Positions 9,577 to 18,244 of a stretch of DNA of 64,000 nt are shown here, piece by piece. Below the pieces are notes generated by a model, which ran no database searches, had not been told where the DNA came from, and saw only the letters and a program-made list of their open reading frames with translations. The position numbers and the translations under genes were made by a program. Within the stretch, counting starts at the first letter, position 1. Each line of letters begins with the position of its first letter. The DNA comes from Bradyrhizobium sp. SRS-191 (GTDB taxonomy: Bacteria > Pseudomonadota > Alphaproteobacteria > Rhizobiales > Xanthobacteraceae). The stretch covers positions 124,001 to 188,000 of the forward strand of contig NZ_JANBVS010000003.1 in assembly GCF_024586915.1 (NCBI RefSeq). The letters are read 5' to 3'.

Positions 9577-10518
9577 ATGGCTCTATCATCAACTATTCAG
9601 ATGGAGCTTCGGGTGGCCGTCAGCCTTCGCCAGATCCGCTATTTCGTCGCCACGGCTGAGCAGGGCCAGATCACGCAGGCCGCGTCGGCGCTGTCGATCT
9701 CGCAATCTGCGATCACCACCTCGATCAAGGAGCTCGAGGAGATTGTCGGGGCCGAGCTTTTCAGCCGCTCGCCGCAGGGCATGGAGCTCACGCCCATCGG
9801 GCGGCAATTCCTGTTTCACGCCTACGACATCCTCAACAAGGTCGAGGAAGCGACCTCCCTCCGCGTGCCCGCCGGCGACGTCGAGGGCAGCCTGACGCTC
9901 GCGGCGACCTACACCGTGATCGGCTACTTCCTTCCCAACCATCTCGAACGGCTGAAGCGCCACTATCCGCGACTCAAGATCCAACTGTTCGAGCTGACGC
10001 GCGAGGCGATCGAGGAAGGCCTGCTGTCGAACCGCTACGACATTGCGGTGCTGCTGACGTCGAACGTGCAGAATCCGGATCTCACCATGGAGACGCTGAT
10101 CGGCTCGCGCCGTCGGCTCTGGGTGCCGTCGAAACATCGGCTGCTGCAGCGCGAGTCGGTATCCCTGCAGGACGTCGCCACCGAGCCCTACATCATGCTG
10201 ACCGTCGATGAGGCCGCGCACACCTCGCTCAAATACTGGAACAAGACCGCGTTCCAGCCCAACGTCGTGCTGCGCACGTCATCAGTGGAGGCGGTGCGTT
10301 CGATGGTCGCCAACGGCCAGGGCGTCGCCATCCTCTCCGACATGGTGCTGCGGCCGTGGTCGCTGGAAGGCCGGCGGATCGAGACCATCGTGCTCAGCGA
10401 TCCCGTGCCGGCGATGGACATCGGCCTCGCCTGGCGGCGAAACATCGAGTTCACGCCCGCCATGGAGGTGTTCCGTTCCTATTTCCGGCAGGCGTTTTAC
10501 ATCCCGACATTGCGTTGA
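9577..10518 (+). CDS. LysR-family transcriptional regulator
   Basis: Helix-turn-helix at the N-terminus (LRQIRYFVATAEQGQITQAA, then SQSAITTSIKELEE) followed by a periplasmic-binding-like effector domain. The start is uncertain: ATG at 9577 gives 313 residues with a weak GGA before it, while GTG at 9613 gives 301 residues and has GGAG six bases upstream. The family length of about 300 fits either. Being divergent from the pxpA operon with a dyad-rich gap, it is the likely regulator of those genes. The effector is unknown; pyroglutamate or the importer ligand are guesses. Confidence 0.88.
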   Translation: MALSSTIQMELRVAVSLRQIRYFVATAEQGQITQAASALSISQSAITTSIKELEEIVGAELFSRSPQGMELTPIGRQFLFHAYDILNKVEEATSLRVPAGDVEGSLTLAATYTVIGYFLPNHLERLKRHYPRLKIQLFELTREAIEEGLLSNRYDIAVLLTSNVQNPDLTMETLIGSRRRLWVPSKHRLLQRESVSLQDVATEPYIMLTVDEAAHTSLKYWNKTAFQPNVVLRTSSVEAVRSMVANGQGVAILSDMVLRPWSLEGRRIETIVLSDPVPAMDIGLAWRRNIEFTPAMEVFRSYFRQAFYIPTLR

Positions 10519-10558
10519 AGCTCTGCCTGAACGAATTGATTAGCGCGTTACTACCCGC

Positions 10559-10682
10559 TCGACCGTCCTTCGAGACGCCCGCCTGCGGCGGGCTCCTCAG
10601 GACGAGGACCTGGCGCTTGGCGCGATCTGTCCCCTCATGGTGAGGAGCGCCGCTGTTGCGGCGCGTCTCGAACCATGAGGCA
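10559..10682. repeat. Compound palindromic intergenic repeat
   Basis: Outer arms TTCGAGACGC (10569-10578) and GCGTCTCGAA (10663-10672) are exact inverted repeats. Inside are two smaller hairpins, CCCGCC-TGC-GGCGGG (10578-10592) and GCGCCGC-TGTT-GCGGCGC (10647-10664). This layout is typical of the dispersed palindromes that fill Bradyrhizobium intergenic gaps. It follows the lysR stop and may also act as a transcription barrier. Confidence 0.65.
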
Positions 10683-10748
10683 GTGACCCTGACACGGGCA
10701 GTCCGCGCCTCATCTTCGTGCAGGCCGTCCGCTTGCCCGACAGGATCA

Positions 10749-10760
10749 TTGGTGTACGAA
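10749..10760. promoter_or_regulatory. TTNGTNNACNAA operator, copy 1 (enamidase)
   Basis: TTGGTGTACGAA, flanked by A and T, lies 79 bp before the enamidase ATG. It matches the motif found before the 6-hydroxynicotinate reductase gene and before the nicA-like gene. Candidate binding site for the MarR or IclR regulator of the island; the regulator assignment is inference. Confidence 0.5.
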
Positions 10761-10838
10761 TGACCGCAACCGGCTTGATGCTGCGCCGCGTGCAGGCGCA
10801 AAATGCCGCAAATGCTTCGCCAGGAGAAGGACACCCCA

Positions 10839-12035
10839 ATGGCCCATGATGCGCCGCAAGCGACCGGTCCCAGCAAGCTGGTCATCCGCAACATCGGACT
10901 GATGCTGTCGGGCGCGCTGGAACGGCCGATCCTGGATGCCGACACCATCGTCGCCGAGAACGGCAAGATCACCGCCATCGGCCGCTACAAGGATGTCGAT
11001 ACCTCGGGCGCGACGACCATCGTCGACGCACACGGCACCACCGTCGCGCCGGGCCTGATCGACAGCCACGTCCACCCGGTCGCCGGCGACTGGACGCCGC
11101 GGCAGAACCAGAGCAACTGGATCGATTCCTATCTGCACGGCGGAGTCACCACGATGATCTCCGCCGGCGAGGTGCACATGCCCGGCCGTCCGCGTGACGT
11201 CGTCGGCCTGAAGGCGATGGCGATCTTCGCGCAGCGCGCGTTCTGGACGCTCCGCCCCGGCGGCGTGAAGGTGCATGCCGGCGCGCCGGTGATCGAATGC
11301 GAGATGGTCGAGGACGACTTCAAGGAGCTGGCCGCGGCCGGCGTCAAGCTGCTCGGCGAAGTTGGTCTCGGTGGCGTCAAGGACGGCCCGACCGCGCGCA
11401 AGATGGTCGGCTGGGCGCGCAAATACGGCATCCAGAGCACCATCCACACTGGCGGTCCGTCAATTCCCGGCTCCGGTCTGATCGACAAGGACGTCGTGCT
11501 GGAAGCCGGCACCGACGTCATCGGGCACATCAATGGCGGCCACACTGCGCTCCCCGACGATCAGATCCGCTGCATCTGCGAGGGCTGCAAGGCCGGCCTC
11601 GAGCTGGTGCACAATGGCAATGAGCGCTCGGCGCTGTTCACCCTGCGCACCGCGCGCGAGATGAATGAGCTCAACCGCGTCATCCTCGGCACCGACGCGC
11701 CCGCCGGCTCCGGCGTGCAACCGCTCGGCATCCTGCGCATGGTGTCGCTGTTGTCCTCGCTCGGCGACATCCCGGCCGAGATCGCGTTCTGCTTCGCCAC
11801 CGGCAACACCGCGCGCATGCGCGAGCTCGATTGCGGCCTGATCGAGGTCGGCCGCTCCGCCGACTTCGTCATCATGGACAAGGCGCAGCACTCGCCCGCC
11901 AACACGCTGCTCGACAGCGTCCAGCTCGGCGATCTCCCGGGCATCGGCATGACCATCATCGACGGCATCGTCCGCACCCAGCGCAGCCGGAATACACCGC
12001 CCGCCACGAAGATCCCGGAGATCGTGGCGAAGTAG
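10839..12035 (+). CDS. Enamidase-type amidohydrolase (tetrahydro-6-oxonicotinate hydrolase)
   Basis: A 398-residue amidohydrolase. Visible metal-site elements are SHVHP (His77, His79), GEVGLGG, the HTGG and GHINGGH histidines, and the late Asp in LGTDAPAGSG. Start at 10839 is set by AGGAGAAGG nine bases upstream. The sequence resembles enamidase of Eubacterium barkeri, which opens 1,4,5,6-tetrahydro-6-oxonicotinate to 2-formylglutarate and ammonia. The neighbouring reductase that makes this substrate and the nicotinate hydroxylase genes support the call. It stands alone on the plus strand and is followed by a palindromic repeat and then the convergent marR gene. Another imidazolonepropionase-like substrate is possible but less likely in this context. 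Confidence 0.8.
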   Translation: MAHDAPQATGPSKLVIRNIGLMLSGALERPILDADTIVAENGKITAIGRYKDVDTSGATTIVDAHGTTVAPGLIDSHVHPVAGDWTPRQNQSNWIDSYLHGGVTTMISAGEVHMPGRPRDVVGLKAMAIFAQRAFWTLRPGGVKVHAGAPVIECEMVEDDFKELAAAGVKLLGEVGLGGVKDGPTARKMVGWARKYGIQSTIHTGGPSIPGSGLIDKDVVLEAGTDVIGHINGGHTALPDDQIRCICEGCKAGLELVHNGNERSALFTLRTAREMNELNRVILGTDAPAGSGVQPLGILRMVSLLSSLGDIPAEIAFCFATGNTARMRELDCGLIEVGRSADFVIMDKAQHSPANTLLDSVQLGDLPGIGMTIIDGIVRTQRSRNTPPATKIPEIVAK

Positions 12036-12098
12036 TTGCGACGAGCTCCGTCATTGCGAGCTCGCCGGTGGCTGCCCAGCTCGCGCAACGACCAACAG

Positions 12099-12222
12099 TG
12101 TCGTCCCGGCCTTGAGCCGGGACCCAGAACCACAGGCTTTAGTTTGAGGCAGGCGCGTCGTTAACATCGTGCCCGCCACGACGGCCGCGGAGTATGGGTC
12201 CCGGCTCAAGGCCGGGACGACA
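12099..12222. repeat. 28-bp inverted repeat pair
   Basis: The 28 bases at 12099-12126 recur in inverse orientation at 12195-12222 without mismatch, separated by 68 bp. Each arm itself contains a hairpin (CCCGGC-CTTGA-GCCGGG). This is a common type of dispersed palindrome in Bradyrhizobium intergenic DNA. It sits between the convergent enamidase and marR genes and could stop transcription from both sides. Confidence 0.75.
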
Positions 12223-12256
12223 GCAGAGCTTACCGCTCCCGCAGTGTTTGCGCCAA

Positions 12257-12772
12257 CTACCGCAGCCGGCCCAACAGCCCCAGCAGTGCCTCGCGCTCCT
12301 TCGCATCGAGCGGCGCCAGCGTCTCCTTGGAGATTGCGAGCGCCAGTGGCGCGGTCTTCTCGGCGAGCTGCTGGCCCGCGCGCGTCAGGCTCACCAGCAG
12401 CCGCCGGCCGTCCTGCGGGTCAGCGCTCGTCTCCGTCAGCCCCCGCGCGGTCAACCGATCGATGACGCCCTTGATGGTTGCGACGTCCATCGCCGTGAGA
12501 CGACCGAGCTGGTTCTGCGAGCACGGCCCGGTCTCGACCAGCTTCGACAGCGCCGCCCATTGCGTCGGCGTCAGATTGCTGCCGATGTCGCGGGCGAAGA
12601 TCATGGTGTGGCGCTGCCAGACTTGGCGCAGGATGAAGCCGATCTGGTCGTCGAGCACATAGGTCGATTTCGACGGCTTGGCCGCAGCCTTCGCGGCAGC
12701 CTTGGCCGGGGGCTTCGGGCCAGCCTTGGTGGCCGCCTTTGCGGGCCGCTTCAACGCAGCGGTCTTTGCCAT
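12257..12772 (-). CDS. MarR-family transcriptional regulator
   Basis: A 171-residue protein with a basic, Ala/Lys-rich N-terminal tail (residues 1-35) and a MarR winged helix (LTPTQWAALSKLVETG, QLGRLTAMDVATIKGVIDRL, then DPQDGRRLLVSLT in the wing). ATG at 12772 is preceded by GAGGAC. The gene follows livF by 11 bp and is the last gene of the transporter unit. MarR proteins bind short palindromes and often respond to aromatic acids, so it is a good candidate for the TTNGTNNACNAA sites upstream of the island's genes. In Pseudomonas the nicotinate regulator NicR is also a MarR protein. The ligand assignment is inference. Confidence 0.85.
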   Translation of the reverse strand: MAKTAALKRPAKAATKAGPKPPAKAAAKAAAKPSKSTYVLDDQIGFILRQVWQRHTMIFARDIGSNLTPTQWAALSKLVETGPCSQNQLGRLTAMDVATIKGVIDRLTARGLTETSADPQDGRRLLVSLTRAGQQLAEKTAPLALAISKETLAPLDAKEREALLGLLGRLR

Positions 12773-12783
12773 GAGTCCTCGCC

Positions 12784-13488
12784 TCAGATCGACAGATGCG
12801 CGTCGCGGATATCGGGCCGCGCGTCGAGCTCGGCCATGGTCCCGGCAAAGCAGATGCGGCCGCGCTCGATGATATAGGCGCGATCGGAGATCAGCTTCGC
12901 GAAATGCAGGTTCTGCTCGGACACCACCAGCGACACGCCCTCCTTCTTCATCGTCAGGATGGCATCGACCATCTGCTCGACGATCTTCGGCGACAGGCCT
13001 TCGGAGGGCTCGTCCAGCAGCACCAGCGACGGGTTGCCCATCAAAGTGCGGGCGATCGTCAGCATCTGCTGCTCGCCACCGCTCATGCGGCCGCCCGGGC
13101 GGTTCTTCATCTCGCCGAGATTGGGAAACAGCTTGTACAGCTTCTCGCGCGTCCATTGCGGCGCGCCCGGCCGCGGCTTCTGCCGGCCGACCTCGAGATT
13201 CTCCTCGACCGTCAGGTCGGTGAAGATACGCCGCTCCTCGGGAACGTAGCCGAGACCGGCTCGGACGATCTCATGCGTCGGCGCAGTCGAGATGTCCTTG
13301 CCTTCGAACATGATCTGCCCGTCGCGCAGCGCGACGAGACCGACGATCGAGCGGAACGTCGTCGACTTGCCGGCGCCGTTGCGGCCGAGCAGCGCCACGA
13401 CCTCGCCCTCGCCGACTTCGAGACCGATGTCGAACAGGATATGCGCCGGGCCATAATGGCTGTTGAGATTGGAAACGGACAGCTTCAT
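12784..13488 (-). CDS. Branched-chain-type ABC transporter ATPase (LivF)
   Basis: A 234-residue single ABC ATPase. Walker A is GRNGAGKST (residues 35-43), the signature is MSGGEQQM, and Walker B is VLLDEPSEGL. These and the length mark the LivF member of the hydrophobic amino acid transporter family. The start overlaps the livG stop as ATGA. In this family the transported compounds range from branched-chain amino acids to aromatic acids and amides. The island suggests nicotinate or a related heterocycle, but the sequence alone does not show this. Confidence 0.9.
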   Translation of the reverse strand: MKLSVSNLNSHYGPAHILFDIGLEVGEGEVVALLGRNGAGKSTTFRSIVGLVALRDGQIMFEGKDISTAPTHEIVRAGLGYVPEERRIFTDLTVEENLEVGRQKPRPGAPQWTREKLYKLFPNLGEMKNRPGGRMSGGEQQMLTIARTLMGNPSLVLLDEPSEGLSPKIVEQMVDAILTMKKEGVSLVVSEQNLHFAKLISDRAYIIERGRICFAGTMAELDARPDIRDAHLSI

Positions 13489-14276
13489 GCCGAGGCCCCC
13501 TCGCGATGCCGGGCATCGTACAGTAGGCCCTCGCCGAGATAGATCGCCTGCACCTCGCGGTTGGCGCGCACCTCGGCCGGGGAGCCCTGCGCGATCAGGC
13601 TGCCGCGATTGAGCACGAGGATGCGGTCGGCATGCTCGAACACCACGTCCATGTCATGCTCCGTGAACAACACGCCGATCGACTGCTCGCGCGCGATCTT
13701 GGCGGTCAGCCGCATCAGCTCGACGCGCTCGCGCGGCGCCATGCCGGCGGTCGGCTCGTCCATCAGCAAGAGCTTCGGCTGGTTGGCCAGCGCGATCGCG
13801 AGCTCCAGCCGCTTGAGATCGCCATAGGCGAGCTCGCCGCACGGCCGCTCGGCATAGCCGGCCATGCCGACGAGATCGAGCAGGCGATCCGCCTCGCCGC
13901 GCTCGATTCCGATCATCGGGCTCCAGAAGTCGAACAGGCGGCGATGGTGCGACACCAGCGCAACCTGGATGTTCTCACGCACGGTCATGGTCGGATAGGT
14001 CGCGGTGATCTGGAACGTGCGGCCGACCCCGAGCCGCCAGACCTCGCGCGGCTTGCGGCCGGTGGTCTCCTGCCCCATCACGGTGATGCGGCCGCTGTCC
14101 GGCACGTTCTGGCCGTTCAGCATGTCGAAGCAGGTGCTCTTGCCTGCGCCGTTAGGCCCGATCAGCGCGAGGATCTCGCCGGCCTGCAGCATGAACGACA
14201 CGTTGCGCACGGCGTGAATGCCGCCGTAGGATTTCGTCAGGCCTTCAACTAACAGCAAGGACACACCGAGACTCAT
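13485..14276 (-). CDS. Branched-chain-type ABC transporter ATPase (LivG)
   Basis: A 263-residue ABC ATPase with Walker A GPNGAGKST (residues 40-48) and the LivG-type C-terminus. The frame is open far upstream, but ATG at 14276 is the start: it overlaps the permease stop codon as ATGA and the protein begins with the conserved LLLVEGLTKSYGGIHAV. The signature region reads ELAYGDLKRLE in place of LSGGQ, as is usual in LivG. It pairs with LivF to drive the fused permease encoded before it. Confidence 0.9.
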   Translation of the reverse strand: MSLGVSLLLVEGLTKSYGGIHAVRNVSFMLQAGEILALIGPNGAGKSTCFDMLNGQNVPDSGRITVMGQETTGRKPREVWRLGVGRTFQITATYPTMTVRENIQVALVSHHRRLFDFWSPMIGIERGEADRLLDLVGMAGYAERPCGELAYGDLKRLELAIALANQPKLLLMDEPTAGMAPRERVELMRLTAKIAREQSIGVLFTEHDMDVVFEHADRILVLNRGSLIAQGSPAEVRANREVQAIYLGEGLLYDARHREGASA

Positions 14277-16159
14277 TGCGCGCCCTCCATCTTCGCCGCC
14301 AGCGCAGCCGCCTTCGGCGCGACTGCACGCCGCCGGTGCATGACGCTCTCGACCACGCCGACGATGCCCTTGGGGAAGACCACCACGATCAGCACGATGA
14401 AGATGCCGAGCACGAGCTTCGACCAATCGGTCTGGCTGACCAGCCAGATGTTGAGCGCCTTGTAGACGATGGCGCCGAAAATTGCGCCGGGCACGGTCTC
14501 GACGCCCCCGAGCAGCACCATGACCAGCGCATCGACCGACAGCGAGATGCCCATGTTGTCGGGGAAGACGCTGCCCTTGAGATAGGCGAACAGCGCGCCG
14601 CCGATGCCCGCGGTGGTGCCGGCGATGATGAAGGCGGTCCACTGGATGCGCTTGCCGTTGATGCCGATGGACTCGCTGCGCAGCGGCGAGTCGCGCATGC
14701 CGCGCAGGGCGTAGCCGAACGGCGAGAAGGTGACGAGGCGCAGCACGCTGACGACGACAGCGGACACGCCGAGCGCAAGCCAGTAGAAGTGCGACGGCGA
14801 GGCCGCCCATTTCTCCGGCCACAGGCCGAGGATGCCGTTGTCGCCGCCGGTCACTGCGACCCATTGGAACGCGATCGACCAGACGATCTGGGCAAAAGCG
14901 AGCGTCAGCATCGCGAAGTACACGCCCGAGAGCTGCACGGCGAAGGCGCCGAACACGGCCGCCCCCGCCGCGCCCAACAACGGCCCGAGCAGCAGGCAGG
15001 CGATCATCGGCAATCCCGCCAGCTTGGCGAGGAACGCGACGCCATAGGCGCCGAGGCCGAAATAAGCGGCGTGGCCGAACGAGGCGAGGCCGCCGACGGC
15101 CATCAGGAAGTGGAGGGACGCTGCGAAGATCACGAAGATCGCGATCTCCGCGCCGACGGTCAGCGCGTAGTTGCCGGCGATGAAGGGCAGCATCGCCGCG
15201 AACGCCAGCGCGACGAGAGAGGCCAGCCGCTCGACCGAGCTCAGGGGACGCCAGGGAATGACGGTAAGACCGGGAGTGCGGCGCGCGGGCGCCTCCTTCC
15301 TGCCGAACAGGCCCCAGGGCCGCACGACGAGCACGACGGCCATCACCAGGAACACCAGGATCAGCGAGATCGTCGGGAAGATCAGGATGCCGAAGGCGTT
15401 GAGCTCGGACACCAGCACCGCGGCGACGAAGGCGCCGAGGATGCTACCGAGGCCGCCGATCACCACGACAACGAAGACTTCGACGATGATGCGCAGGTCC
15501 ATCGCATGGTGGACCGCATCGCGCGGGATCTGCAGCGCGCCGCCCAGCGCCGCCAGGAAGACGCCGACCGCGAACACCGAAGTGAACAGCCATTTCTGAT
15601 TGACGCCGAGCGCCGCGACCATGTCGCGGTCCTGCGTCGCCGCGCGCACCAGGATGCCCCAGCGCGTACGCTGAAACAGCAGCCACAGCACGCCGAGAAC
15701 GATGGGCCCCATCGCGATCAAGAACAGGTCATAGCTCGGAATGTTCTGGCCGAAAAAATCGACCGCGCCCTTGAAGCCAGGCGCGCGACGGCCGACCAGG
15801 TCGTCCGGGCCCCAGATCAGCACGACGAGGTCCTCGACCATCAAGGTCAGGCCGAACGTCCCGAGCAGCTGGAACAATTCCGGCGCGTGATAGATCCGGC
15901 GCAACAGCACGATCTCGACCAGTACGCCGATGACAGCGACCGCGAGCGCCGCGACGACGATGCCGCCCCAGAAGCCGAGCGGGCCGGACAGCCGCTCGGT
16001 CAGCGAGAAGGCCACGTAGGCGCCAAGCATGTAGAACGCGCCATGGGCGAAATTCACGATGCGGGTGACGCCGAAGATGATCGACAGTCCCGATGCCACC
16101 AGGAACAGCGAGGCCGCGCTGGCAAGGCCGGTCAGGAACTGGACGAAATAGAAGGCCAT
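14273..16159 (-). CDS. Fused LivH-LivM branched-chain-type permease
   Basis: A 628-residue membrane protein in which the two permeases of the family are joined. Residues 1 to about 290 are LivH-like (FLVASGLSIIFGVTRIVNFAHG), and about 310 to 600 are LivM-like (VGGLASFGHAAYFGLGAY, then the GMRDSPLRSESIGI cytoplasmic loop). The junction is around the proline/arginine-rich stretch GRKEAPARRTPG. In most genomes these are separate genes, though such fusions occur in alphaproteobacteria. One polypeptide thus makes the whole pore. The livG and livF genes follow with 4-bp overlaps. Confidence 0.9.
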   Translation of the reverse strand: MAFYFVQFLTGLASAASLFLVASGLSIIFGVTRIVNFAHGAFYMLGAYVAFSLTERLSGPLGFWGGIVVAALAVAVIGVLVEIVLLRRIYHAPELFQLLGTFGLTLMVEDLVVLIWGPDDLVGRRAPGFKGAVDFFGQNIPSYDLFLIAMGPIVLGVLWLLFQRTRWGILVRAATQDRDMVAALGVNQKWLFTSVFAVGVFLAALGGALQIPRDAVHHAMDLRIIVEVFVVVVIGGLGSILGAFVAAVLVSELNAFGILIFPTISLILVFLVMAVVLVVRPWGLFGRKEAPARRTPGLTVIPWRPLSSVERLASLVALAFAAMLPFIAGNYALTVGAEIAIFVIFAASLHFLMAVGGLASFGHAAYFGLGAYGVAFLAKLAGLPMIACLLLGPLLGAAGAAVFGAFAVQLSGVYFAMLTLAFAQIVWSIAFQWVAVTGGDNGILGLWPEKWAASPSHFYWLALGVSAVVVSVLRLVTFSPFGYALRGMRDSPLRSESIGINGKRIQWTAFIIAGTTAGIGGALFAYLKGSVFPDNMGISLSVDALVMVLLGGVETVPGAIFGAIVYKALNIWLVSQTDWSKLVLGIFIVLIVVVFPKGIVGVVESVMHRRRAVAPKAAALAAKMEGAQ

Positions 16160-16221
16160 GGGCGGTCCGCGTCAGGAGATCGTCTGTATGAAGAAGCCGC
16201 GCCGAACCGGCGGGCAAGCGT

Positions 16222-16276
16222 GGGGTGAGGGATCTCGGCCTGGACCTGTAGACCAGGCGTCAACAGCCCTCACCCC
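16222..16276. repeat. Inverted repeat in the gap between binding protein and permease genes
   Basis: GGGGTGAGGG (16222-16231) and CCCTCACCCC (16267-16276) are perfect inverted arms. A further CTCTCCTC/GAGGAGG pair follows. The element looks like a dispersed palindrome. Placed in an operon after the binding protein gene, it could lower expression of the membrane genes relative to the binding protein. Confidence 0.55.
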
Positions 16277-16329
16277 GCCCGCTCTCCTCCGCGAGAGGAG
16301 GAGGCAGGAAAGCGTGGAGAAGGCGTGGA

Positions 16330-17532
16330 TCAGTCCTTCGGACGCAGCTTGGCGACTTCGGCATCACCAGGCAGATAGTCCGAGCCCTTGCGGTAGACGG
16401 TGTCGACCATGATGCCCTTGCCGTCGTTCAGCGCGGTCTTACCGACGAAGGCGCCGAGCGTCGACTGATGGTCGTTCTTGCGGAAGGTGATCTCGCCGAA
16501 CGGCGACGGCACGGAGAGGCCTTCGGCCGCTGCGATCAGCTTGTCGGCATCGGTCGAGCCGGCCTTGGCGAGGATGGCGGCCGCCGACTTGATGGTCTGG
16601 TAGCCCACGATCGAGCCGAGCCGCGGATAGTCGTTGTACTTGGCCTGATAGGCCTTGAGGAACGCATCATGCTCCGGCGTCTTGATCGAGTACCAGGGAT
16701 AACCGGTGACGATCCAGCCCTCCGGCGTCTCCTCCTTGAGCGGATCGAGATATTCCGGCTCGCCGGTCAGGAAGCTGACGACCTTGCGGTCCTTGAACAG
16801 GCCGCGGGTGTTGCCTTCGCGGACCAGCTTCACGAGGTCGGCGCCGAAGGTGACGTTGAGGATCGCCTCCGGATTGGCGGCGGCGACAGCCTGCACCACC
16901 GGGCCGGCGTCGATCTTGCCCTGCGGCGGCCACTGCTCGTCGACCCACTGGATATCCGGGCGCTTTTCCGAGAGCAGCTTCTTGAACACGGCGACCGCCG
17001 ACTGGCCATATTCGTAGTTCGGCGCGATCGTGGCCCAGCGCTTGGCCGGAAGCTTGGCGGCTTCCTCGACCAGCATAGCGGCCTGCATGTAGTTCGACGG
17101 ACGCAGGCGGAAGGTGTATTTGTTGCCCTTGGACCAGGTGATGGCGTCGGTCAGCGGCTCGGCCGCCAGGAAGAACACCTTCTTCTGGTTGGCGAAGTCG
17201 CTGACGGCGAGGCCAATGTTCGACAAGAACGTGCCGGCGAGCATCGCGACGTTCTCGCTCGACACCAGCTCGTTGGCCGCGGTCTGCGCGTCGGCCGGCT
17301 TGCCGCTGTCGTCCTTGGAAACGACGACGAGCTTCTTGCCGTTGATGCCGCCGGCCGCGTTGACCTCCTCGACCGCGAGCTGCCAGCCCTTGCGATAGGG
17401 CTCGGTGAACGCCGGCAGCAGCGAGTAGCTGTTGATCTCGCCGATCTTGATGACGTCCTCGGCGCGCGCCGCGCCTGCAAGTCCCGCGACGGCAAGGCCC
17501 AGGCCTGCCGCAAGCATCGTTCTCCGTCGCAT
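16330..17532 (-). CDS. Periplasmic substrate-binding protein of the branched-chain-type importer
   Basis: A 400-residue type I periplasmic binding protein (Peripla_BP_6 family). The N-terminus MRRRTMLAAGLGLAVAG...AARA is an export signal; its three arginines leave Tat or Sec open. The mature part starts EDVIKIGEINSYS and has the family segments EEVNAAGGINGKKL and YNDYPRLGSIVGYQT. It should capture the compound imported by LivHM/G/F. Its gene lies just downstream of the hydroxynicotinate reductase group, so a pyridine carboxylate or its metabolite is the favoured ligand; this is inference from context. Confidence 0.88.
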   Translation of the reverse strand: MRRRTMLAAGLGLAVAGLAGAARAEDVIKIGEINSYSLLPAFTEPYRKGWQLAVEEVNAAGGINGKKLVVVSKDDSGKPADAQTAANELVSSENVAMLAGTFLSNIGLAVSDFANQKKVFFLAAEPLTDAITWSKGNKYTFRLRPSNYMQAAMLVEEAAKLPAKRWATIAPNYEYGQSAVAVFKKLLSEKRPDIQWVDEQWPPQGKIDAGPVVQAVAAANPEAILNVTFGADLVKLVREGNTRGLFKDRKVVSFLTGEPEYLDPLKEETPEGWIVTGYPWYSIKTPEHDAFLKAYQAKYNDYPRLGSIVGYQTIKSAAAILAKAGSTDADKLIAAAEGLSVPSPFGEITFRKNDHQSTLGAFVGKTALNDGKGIMVDTVYRKGSDYLPGDAEVAKLRPKD

Positions 17533-17566
17533 CCCTTCAGCCTCCAGTTTTGATCTGACTATTTTT

Positions 17567-17615
17567 GAGCATGCTCTCGTCGGAAAACCGGTACCCGCTT
17601 TTCCGGAGCATGCTC
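17567..17615. repeat. Palindromic repeat with GAGCATGCTC ends
   Basis: GAGCATGCTC occurs at 17567-17576 and 17606-17615. Between them CGGAAAA (17581-17587) and TTTTCCG (17599-17605) form an inner inverted repeat around CCGGTACC. This layout (GCATG...CGGAAAACCGG...TTTTCCGG...CATGC) is a very common dispersed element in rhizobia. It separates the PF06684 gene from the importer genes. Confidence 0.7.
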
Positions 17616-17617
17616 GA

Positions 17618-18202
17618 TTATCGTAAACCGTCGTCGCCCTTGATCTCGGCGACCTCTAGCCCGCCGACCCTTGGCAAGGGGCGCCCGCTGTCGGTGACGG
17701 CGAGCGCGACCATGATTTCGTTGGCACGCGGCGCGTCATTGATCTGCACCTCCATGCCGTCGAAATGGCTGCGCACGAAGGCGGCATCCTTATGCCCGAG
17801 CGGAATATCGAGCGTGCAGCCGACGCCGCCGCGCTTCTTCGACGATGGGATCAGCGCGGCACCCTTGCCGAGCACCTTGCGCACCGGCGCGCCCATCTTC
17901 GGGTGCAGGATCGCCGCGGCATGCTCCAGCTCGCCGTCGCTGCCGACGGCCGCAGCCTTGCCATAACTGTGCGCCGCAGGTCCCTCGATGCCGAGCGCGG
18001 CCACCGCGCGCCTGGCCAGCATCTCGCCGAGTTCCTCGCCGATCGCGATCAGCGGCGTGAGATCCTCGACATAGCGGCCGGCGAACGGATTCTCGATCAC
18101 GGCGACGGCCGCGGCCCGGCGCGTCGGCGGCGAGACGTCTTTGCCCATCTCCTGATGGACTTCCTCCACCACGGTCACGATCTTGCGGATGACGGCGCTC
18201 AT
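17618..18202 (-). CDS. PF06684 (AA_synth, formerly DUF1185) family protein
   Basis: A 194-residue cytoplasmic protein from ATG at 18202. An alternative in-frame ATG at 18241 adds 13 residues and has GAGG eight bases upstream; the shorter form matches my recollection of the family's N-terminus (IRKIVTVVEE). Recognisable parts are NPFAGRYVEDLTPLI, HSYGKAAAVG and the C-terminal DSGRPLPRVGGL. The family is called amino acid synthesis protein for historical reasons and has no proven function that I know. It is the third gene after the reductase and UPF0280 genes. Its place in a ring-degradation operon suggests a catabolic role or one in enzyme maturation. Confidence 0.8.
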   Translation of the reverse strand: MSAVIRKIVTVVEEVHQEMGKDVSPPTRRAAAVAVIENPFAGRYVEDLTPLIAIGEELGEMLARRAVAALGIEGPAAHSYGKAAAVGSDGELEHAAAILHPKMGAPVRKVLGKGAALIPSSKKRGGVGCTLDIPLGHKDAAFVRSHFDGMEVQINDAPRANEIMVALAVTDSGRPLPRVGGLEVAEIKGDDGLR

Positions 18203-18244
18203 CGTCGGCAGTTCCTCATGTTCCAGCCCATCATGGATCAAACC

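Noticed and set aside
13157..13487. A separate short protein ahead of the MarR frame
   Set aside because: The long frame upstream of 12772 lies inside livF in another frame and has only biased composition.
14276..16228. A 650-codon plus-strand open frame
   Set aside because: It is antisense to the LivHM permease gene and has the biased Asp/Glu/His/Arg composition of a shadow frame.
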